Positions 34,019-38,528 of a stretch of 38,528 nt of DNA are shown here, one piece after another. A program made the position numbers and the translations under genes. This stretch comes from Planctomycetaceae bacterium (lineage in GTDB: Bacteria; Planctomycetota; Planctomycetia; Planctomycetales; Planctomycetaceae). Location: NCBI GenBank assembly GCA_009691905.1, contig SIAF01000005.1:1-38528 (forward strand), read 5' to 3'. The notes under the pieces are model-generated. The model was not told where the DNA came from and did not search any database. It saw only the letters and a list, made by a program, of their open reading frames with translations. Position 1 is the first letter of the stretch; the number at the start of each line of letters is the position of its first letter.

Positions 34019-34519
34019 CTACGGCAATTCCGGTTCAGGAGCGAAACGAATGTTGTTGGCATTCACGTCACTGAGATAGATGCCGAGCGATCTCAACTCC
34101 GAAAGCAGACTCTTGACAACAGGCCATCGATTTTCGAATGTTTCCGCCCAGGTTTCTTCTTGCTCAATCCTTTGTTCCCGGTCATACTTCGCGAGAGGAT
34201 TGAAATCGACTCCGGCCGATGCAAAATCGACGATAAACGGCGGAGTCACGAACTCCATTTCGATGACCATCAGCTCATCGTGATGCCCAATAAGGCGCGG
34301 GACGTAAAATCCGCAGAGTTGCCCGATATCCTTTTCTTTTAGTCTCAGGTAGACCGCGAGTTCTTTTCGATAAAGGTTTTCGAATCTCAGCGCTTTTACG
34401 GCTGTGCCGGAGTGTGTGGCCAAAACGATGCCATCCTGGCCGAACCCGATGGTATCGCCAAGCTTCAAGCCCCGCCGTTTTGCGTATTCAGTGGCCCGTG
34501 ATATTCCATCGACATCCAT
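34019..34519 (-). CDS. Small kinase-like protein lacking the DFG segment
   Basis: This 166-residue protein looks like a minimal protein-kinase fold. A Gly-rich loop IGFGQDGIVLAT is at 24-35, then TAVKALRF with Lys42, a Glu in YRKELAVYLRL (Glu53), the hinge-like LMVIEMEFVTPP (83-94), and a catalytic-loop-like YLSDVNANNIRF with Asp151 and Asn156 spaced as in HxDxxxxN. The protein ends ten residues later, so the metal-binding DFG motif and the C-lobe after it are missing. It may be a degenerate kinase or a different nucleotide-binding protein. Its ATG is back to back with that of the next gene (CATATG), and no ribosome binding site precedes it. Confidence 0.7.
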   Translation of the reverse strand: MDVDGISRATEYAKRRGLKLGDTIGFGQDGIVLATHSGTAVKALRFENLYRKELAVYLRLKEKDIGQLCGFYVPRLIGHHDELMVIEMEFVTPPFIVDFASAGVDFNPLAKYDREQRIEQEETWAETFENRWPVVKSLLSELRSLGIYLSDVNANNIRFAPEPELP

Positions 34520-34849
34520 ATGCAGTGTGAACCGATTCAGGAACGATATTCGGCCGAAGTACGGCTGGAGTTGATTGCGGCCGGTCAGGTATTCGACTTA
34601 GCCAAGTCTGGTCCGGGGTATGCCTATTTGAGGAATCCTGCGGAAATACCTGCCGGGCACGCCGTTTTTGTAATGACAATTGACGGCCGCAGGCACAAAT
34701 GGGACGTCCGATTGACGCGGGATGTCGTACCAATCGGCGAAAAGATTGAATTTCAAGTCATTTCCGGCCCTGAATCAGACAAGCCGATTGAATTCGAAGC
34801 GCCAAACGTCAAGCAACTCTTGCTGTTCCCCGATTGTAAACCGGCTTGA
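34520..34849 (+). CDS. Hypothetical 109-residue protein divergent from the kinase-like gene
   Basis: This protein opens MQCEPIQERYSAEVRLELIA and is rich in beta strands (IPAGHAVFVMTIDGRRHKWD, then VRLTRDVVPIGEKIEFQVIS). I recall conserved small planctomycete proteins with a similar start, but cannot name a domain. The ATG at 34520 shares the CATATG with the divergent kinase-like gene, so no space remains for a promoter or ribosome binding site between the two starts. A conserved hypothetical protein is the safest call. Confidence 0.65.
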   Translation: MQCEPIQERYSAEVRLELIAAGQVFDLAKSGPGYAYLRNPAEIPAGHAVFVMTIDGRRHKWDVRLTRDVVPIGEKIEFQVISGPESDKPIEFEAPNVKQLLLFPDCKPA

Positions 34850-34909
34850 CGGGTCTGTCTCCGATCCCAATCGTCCGGCGGCAGTCTCCTCCACGATTTC
34901 CACGAGACG

Positions 34910-34931
34910 GATCGCTTCCCAGCGAGCGATC
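34910..34931. repeat. Small hairpin between two genes
   Basis: GATCGCT-TCCCAGCG-AGCGATC, seven-base stem with eight-base loop, 60 bases after the 109-residue gene. The loop contains CCCAGCG. No T-run follows, so a terminator role is uncertain. Confidence 0.4.
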
Positions 34932-35069
34932 GGCGACTGTTGATGTCTCTGGCGTGACCGTCCGCCGAAAAACCTCATATTGACCGGTGCCCGGCACCTG
35001 CGTAGGATTCCCGCCTCGGCGGCTTGAGGGGGCTTTCTGAAAGACCGTTCCGGTCGGAAGCGACGTGTC

Positions 35070-35843
35070 ATGCCTCGCAAGCGTGCGGTAATCGCCGTTG
35101 GGCTGCTGGCCGGTCTGGGCCTCCTGGGAGGCGGGGCGGCGTGGCTGCTGATGCACCAGCCTGGGTTTTATCGAGCCGCCCTGCAGAGCGAACTGCCCCC
35201 CGACGAGCGGCGCGAGCAGGCCCGGCAGTTCGAGAAATCCACGGTCGAACTGGTCAACGACATCCGCCATGAAGAGCGCTGGGCGCAGGAATTCAGCGAA
35301 CAGGCGGTCAATAGCTGGCTGGCTGATGAATTGCCGACGCGCTTTGCCGAGTGGCTTCCCGAAGGGGTCCAGTCGCCCCGCGTCAAGTTCGTGCCCGACG
35401 GCCTGTGGATCGCGTTTCGGACGCAGCACGGCGCGTGGTCGGGGGTGATCAGCAGCAAGGCGCGAGTCTGGGTGGCGAGCCCCAATTCGCTGGCGATCGA
35501 GATTCGCTCACTCAATGCCGGGATGCTGCCGATCCCGGTCGACGAGGCCGTGGGGGATTTCGTCGAGGGGCTGAATGCGAAAGGCTGGCGTGCCGAATGG
35601 AAGCGCTCGTCCCGGGGAGACGCCCTGCTGCTGTCGCTGGACGACGCGCTGTCGGACGATTCGTCCGAGCGGCCGGTGCTGGAAGCGATCGAATTGTCGG
35701 CGGGGCGGCTGCGAGTCTCCGGTCGTCGCCAGTCGCCCGTGCGCACGGCCCACAAGCCGACCGGCAGCCGGTCGGCCAACATGCCGACCGGCAGCCGGTC
35801 TCAGGATGACGTTTCGTCAGACCGCGAATCGTCGACGAAATGA
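35070..35843 (+). CDS. Membrane-anchored hypothetical protein with a repeat-derived C-terminus
   Basis: This 257-residue protein has one N-terminal membrane helix (AVIAVGLLAGLGLLGGGAAWLL) and then a soluble domain (about residues 40-225) with a long helix DERREQARQFEKSTVELVND followed by strands (VKFVPDGLWIAFRTQHGAWS). The family is not recognised; the layout suggests a periplasmic domain held at the inner membrane. The last 35 residues contain the peptide PTGSRS twice, made by two copies of a palindromic repeat at 35756-35800. The gene runs into the convergent LigD-phosphoesterase-like gene, overlapping it by 43 bases. Confidence 0.8.
   Translation: MPRKRAVIAVGLLAGLGLLGGGAAWLLMHQPGFYRAALQSELPPDERREQARQFEKSTVELVNDIRHEERWAQEFSEQAVNSWLADELPTRFAEWLPEGVQSPRVKFVPDGLWIAFRTQHGAWSGVISSKARVWVASPNSLAIEIRSLNAGMLPIPVDEAVGDFVEGLNAKGWRAEWKRSSRGDALLLSLDDALSDDSSERPVLEAIELSAGRLRVSGRRQSPVRTAHKPTGSRSANMPTGSRSQDDVSSDRESSTK
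35756..35800. repeat. Two palindromic repeats inside a gene end
   Basis: GCCGACCGG-CAG-CCGGTCGGC at 35756-35776 is a nine-base stem. A second copy of its left and central part is at 35783-35800, spaced by 27 bases, in the same reading frame, and both encode PTGSRS. They lie inside the coding sequence, about 45-90 bases before the stop. Confidence 0.85.
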
Positions 35844-36175
35844 TACAGCCAGCCCCCGCCGGTGCCGTTTTGCCGTAATACAGCGCGGCCGGCGATTTTG
35901 CGTCCCCTCAGCTCGACCTCAAGCCGGTCCGGGCTTTCGGCCAGGGGCAGGTATTCGCCGCAGTCCCAGCGCGTGACGCGGCCCCGGTTGCCGCTGACGG
36001 GTCCTTCGTAGTCCAGGTAGGCCGGACGATGGTCGGGCAGCGGCAGGGCCTCGATTTCGGACGGGGTGTCGGCAGGCTGCATCAAGCGCCATGTGCGCAG
36101 GGCTGCCTCCTTTTCAAGCATGAAATCCCAATGAAGAGTGGGCCAATCGTGCGTCAGGATTACGAATTGTGGCAT
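35801..36175 (-). CDS. LigD-type 3'-phosphoesterase domain protein
   Basis: This 124-residue protein resembles the phosphoesterase domain of bacterial DNA ligase D. MPQFVILTHDWPTLHWDFML has His9, His15 and Asp17 with the spacing seen in the LigD metal site, and LPDHRPAYLDYEGPVSGNRG and RVTRWDCGEY follow as in that family. LigD phosphoesterases trim 3' ends in non-homologous end joining. A stand-alone protein could act in end repair, but no ligase, polymerase or Ku gene is nearby. The ATG at 36175 is the natural start. The 3' end overlaps the convergent gene by 43 bases. Confidence 0.85.
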   Translation of the reverse strand: MPQFVILTHDWPTLHWDFMLEKEAALRTWRLMQPADTPSEIEALPLPDHRPAYLDYEGPVSGNRGRVTRWDCGEYLPLAESPDRLEVELRGRKIAGRAVLRQNGTGGGWLYHFVDDSRSDETSS

Positions 36176-36391
36176 TGTTGCCGTGATTTAAGGCAAGTCA
36201 AAAATTTTCAACGCCGAGGCGCAGAGTTCGCTGAGAGATCATATAGTGTGCCGTGGATCGGCGAAAAGTCTGGTCGAACGTGTTTTGTAATCCGAGTTCC
36301 GTAACGACGTGAGGGTAAAAACGCAGTCTGCAAGACGCCATTGCCCATCCCTGGGCCTGATCCTTCCCAACAGTCTCTGGCAGCGCTCGCC

Positions 36392-37804
36392 ATGACTCCT
36401 GCTCGTGTTCTCGCCTTGTGCCGCGAGAGAGAAATCAAAGCCGTCGATCTGCGGTTCATGGATTTCCCCGGCACACAGAAGCATTTTACCATTCCGTTGC
36501 AGGCCCTGACCGAAGACTGCTTCGAAGACGGTCTGGGATTCAACGGTTCGTCGATTCGCGGCTGGAAGTCGATCAATGAGAGCGACATGCTCGTTGTTCC
36601 GCAGTCCGAAACGGCGATCATCGATCCGTTCATGAAAAACACGCTGGCGATCACCTGTAACATCCAGGATCCGGTGACGCGGGCCGACTATCCCAAAGAC
36701 CCGCGCAACGTCGCGCGCAAGGCCGAGAATTATATGAAGTCGACGGGGCTGGCCGATGCCGCCCAGATTGGGGCCGAGGCCGAGTTTTTCGTGTTCGACG
36801 ACGTGCGGTTCGACCAGAACGAGCACGAATGTTACTACCACGTCGACAGTCTCGAAGGCGAATGGAACCGCGGTCGTCGCGAGCCGCAGGGTAACTCGGG
36901 CTACAAGATCCGGCATAAAGAGGGGTACTTTCCGGTCCCGCCCGCCGATACGCTGCAGGATCTGCGGACCGAGATCATGTTGATCTTGATCGAGTGCGGG
37001 GTCGACATCGAATCGCAGCACCACGAGATCGCCTCGGGGGGGCAATGCGAAATCGACATGAAGTATCAGCCGCTGCTGCGGATGGCCGATCATCTTTGCC
37101 TTTACAAATACGTCGTGAAAAACGTCGCTGCGCGGTACGGCAAAACGGCGACGTTCATGCCCAAGCCGCTGTGGAACGACAACGGTTCGGGGCTGCACAT
37201 TCACCTGTCGCTGTGGAAGCAGGGCGAGCCGCTGTTCTCGGGCACCGGGTACGCCGGCCTGAGTCAAATGGCGCTGTTCGCGATCGGCGGGGTGCTCAAG
37301 CACGCGCCGGCGCTGATGGCCTTCTGCTGCCCGACCACGAACAGTTACAAGCGGCTCGTGCCGGGGTTCGAGGCGCCGGTCAATTTGACGTACAGCAGTC
37401 GCAATCGGTCGGCGGCGATCCGTATTCCCGTGTATAGCCCCAGTCCGGCGGGCAAGCGGTTCGAATTCCGCCTGCCCGATGCATCGTCGAACGGGTACCT
37501 GGCCTTCGCGGCCCTGTTGATGGCGGCGATCGACGGCATTCAAAATCGCATCGATCCCGGGCCGCCGCTCGATAAGGACATGTACGACCTCGTCCCCGAA
37601 GAACTGGCGCGTTACAAGCAGCCGCCGACGTCGCTCGAGGCCGCGCTGGCCGCGCTGCGCGATGACCACGAATTTCTGCTGCGCGGCGACGTGTTCACCG
37701 AAGACGTGATCGACACCTGGGTCTGGTACAAGACCGAACACGAAGTCGAATCGCTCAGGCAGCGTCCGCACCCGTATGAATTCGCGATGTACTATGACAT
37801 CTGA
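36392..37804 (+). CDS. glnA: Glutamine synthetase, type I (beta-like)
   Basis: This 470-residue enzyme makes glutamine from glutamate, ammonia and ATP. Signature segments are FNGSSIRGWKSINESDMLVV, GAEAEFFVFDDVRF (metal site), NGSGLHIHLSLWKQGEPLFS, PTTNSYKRLVPGFEAPVNLT then YSSRNRSAAIRIP, and RFEFRLPDASSNGYLAFAAL. Tyr398 in KDMYDLVPEE matches the Tyr adenylylated by GlnE in beta-type enzymes, so it may be regulated that way. The ATG at 36392 gives the usual family length; an in-frame TTG at 36341 would add 17 residues with no support. The upstream 200 bases lack an obvious sigma-54 promoter. It is convergent with the CBS gene, four bases apart. Confidence 0.95.
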   Translation: MTPARVLALCREREIKAVDLRFMDFPGTQKHFTIPLQALTEDCFEDGLGFNGSSIRGWKSINESDMLVVPQSETAIIDPFMKNTLAITCNIQDPVTRADYPKDPRNVARKAENYMKSTGLADAAQIGAEAEFFVFDDVRFDQNEHECYYHVDSLEGEWNRGRREPQGNSGYKIRHKEGYFPVPPADTLQDLRTEIMLILIECGVDIESQHHEIASGGQCEIDMKYQPLLRMADHLCLYKYVVKNVAARYGKTATFMPKPLWNDNGSGLHIHLSLWKQGEPLFSGTGYAGLSQMALFAIGGVLKHAPALMAFCCPTTNSYKRLVPGFEAPVNLTYSSRNRSAAIRIPVYSPSPAGKRFEFRLPDASSNGYLAFAALLMAAIDGIQNRIDPGPPLDKDMYDLVPEELARYKQPPTSLEAALAALRDDHEFLLRGDVFTEDVIDTWVWYKTEHEVESLRQRPHPYEFAMYYDI

Positions 37805-37808
37805 ATGA

Positions 37809-38249
37809 TTAAACCCTGCCGTGCAGGTATTCCTGCAGGTAGTGGATCTGGACTTCCTGGTTGGAGGCCAGATGGGCGTTCAGGTCGCCGATCGAGATCA
37901 GGCCTGCGACCTGCCCCTCGGCATCGAGGACCGGCAGGTGCCGGACGCGGCGGTCCTTCATCATCGTTCGCGCGTCTTCGATCGTCGTCGCCGGCGTGCA
38001 GCACACGACCCGCGTCGTCATGACATCGGCCACACGGACCGCGGCGGGGTTCTGATCGGCGCCGACCACGCGGCGGAGCACGTCGCGCTCGGTGAAGATC
38101 CCCGTCATTTGCCCCTCGCGGGTGACGATCAGCGCGCCGATCGAATGCTCGTTCATCAAGTGGACGGCCTCGAGGGCCGTGCAGCCTTCGTCGACCGTGT
38201 GTAGCGGCGAGTCGATTTTCCGTTGCAGGATTTCGGCGAGTGTGTCCAC
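37809..38249 (-). CDS. CBS-domain pair protein
   Basis: This protein of about 146 residues has two CBS domains. The first is LHTVDEGCTALEAVHLMNEH then SIGALIVTREGQMTGIFTER, and the second is VVCCTPATTIEDARTMMKDR then RVRHLPVLDAEGQVAGLISI. Such Bateman pairs bind adenine nucleotides and usually regulate partners. It stands alone, so it may act as a free nucleotide sensor. A GTG at 38249 with GGAG upstream is my choice; the GTG at 38294 is possible. It ends four bases from glnA. There is no evidence that it regulates glnA. Confidence 0.88.
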   Translation of the reverse strand: MDTLAEILQRKIDSPLHTVDEGCTALEAVHLMNEHSIGALIVTREGQMTGIFTERDVLRRVVGADQNPAAVRVADVMTTRVVCCTPATTIEDARTMMKDRRVRHLPVLDAEGQVAGLISIGDLNAHLASNQEVQIHYLQEYLHGRV

Positions 38250-38294
38250 GATGCGGTCGCTCCGGTGAAGCCGGTTTCCAGAAACGCTTCCCAC

Positions 38295-38528
38295 GAGTCT
38301 ACGCCCGTTACGCCGTGGAATGCAAACGTTTTCCGGTGTTCGCCGGCCGGATTGTGCCTAGTTTAGCGGATCACGGGCTGGGTGGCACGCAACGCCGTTC
38401 AGCATAAGATTCGAACTAGGAACTCAAGTTGTTTTGTCTTCTGGATTTCCGCCGGAGTTGCCAGTCGTAGATTGGGCGGCTGAGGCGGATGGTCGTTTTT
38501 CTTTCGAGGCCAGTTTCGCGTGGCCTTG
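38295..38528. other. Right-edge stretch without a supported gene
   Basis: The 234 bases after the CBS gene hold no convincing reading frame. CCTAGTT (38357-38363) and AACTAGG (38414-38420) are a weak inverted pair. The region TTCGAAC at 38410-38416 resembles a tRNA T-loop by chance, but no cloverleaf is found. The right part may be a promoter region for genes beyond the window. Confidence 0.4.

Noticed and set aside
34775-35429. Minus-strand reading frames between and over the 109-residue and membrane-anchored genes
   Set aside because: They lack domains, have biased Arg-rich composition typical of shadow frames in GC-rich DNA, and overlap better-supported plus-strand genes.
36176-36391. Sigma-54 promoter for glnA
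   Set aside because: No TGGCAC-N5-TTGC-like pair with the GG/GC spacing was found in the 215 bases upstream.
38351-38425. tRNA gene suggested by a TTCGAAC segment
   Set aside because: No matching T-stem, acceptor stem or anticodon arm could be drawn on either strand.

Overview
The window looks like a piece of a planctomycete (Planctomycetota) chromosome. The main evidence is three DUF1501 Tat-exported proteins, two DUF1549/DUF1553 (PSD1-type) proteins with haem-c-like motifs, an Ala-rich WD40 protein, a DUF3500 protein, a secreted EF-hand protein and a Gfo/Idh/MocA oxidoreductase. GC content is high and the spaces between genes are full of small palindromic repeats. I see no rRNA, tRNA, CRISPR array, transposase or phage gene. 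The placement is inferred from gene content only; I cannot name a genus.

Layout. Positions 1-5,000 are mostly plus strand: a small membrane protein, a secreted TPR/lectin-like protein overlapping a Gfo/Idh oxidoreductase, a STAS-domain protein, and a 509-residue protein with an N-terminal HTH, a long acidic repeat region and one C-terminal membrane helix. Positions 4,957-29,620 are almost entirely minus strand. Read in the direction of transcription, from high to low coordinates, they hold: HIT protein, DUF3500 protein, class III aminotransferase, zinc-ribbon membrane protein, MATE and MFS transporters; then a surface-glycan block (HddA-like sugar kinase, GDP-fucose-synthase-like epimerase, a second epimerase, a glycosyltransferase, and a two-gene ABC exporter); then an orphan DUF1501 protein, purQ, folP, an EF-hand protein, and a compact DUF1549 - DUF1501 - WD40 - EamA operon whose last three genes overlap. 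Positions 29,835-33,723 return to the plus strand with a second DUF1549/DUF1553 + DUF1501 pair. The right end holds small genes (a kinase-like protein and a 109-residue protein whose start codons meet in one CATATG, a membrane-anchored protein, a LigD-phosphoesterase-like protein), then glnA and a CBS-domain protein.

How the genes work together. The glycan block is consistent with making a modified GDP-heptose or deoxyhexose, joining it to a glycan and exporting that glycan with an ABC transporter. The two DUF1549-DUF1501 sets are the usual planctomycete pairing of an exported cytochrome-like protein with an alkaline-phosphatase-clan protein; their function is not established. folP, purQ and glnA are housekeeping genes for folate, purine and nitrogen metabolism.

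The most striking non-coding feature is a dense set of hairpin repeats. At least eight minus-strand genes have a palindromic repeat starting between 0 and about 21 bases after the stop codon, or overlapping it. These belong to several unrelated sequence families. One family keeps a constant CGC-TCC-GCG core while the outer stem changes with compensating substitutions. The long palindromes were checked by eye only; no genome-wide search was possible.
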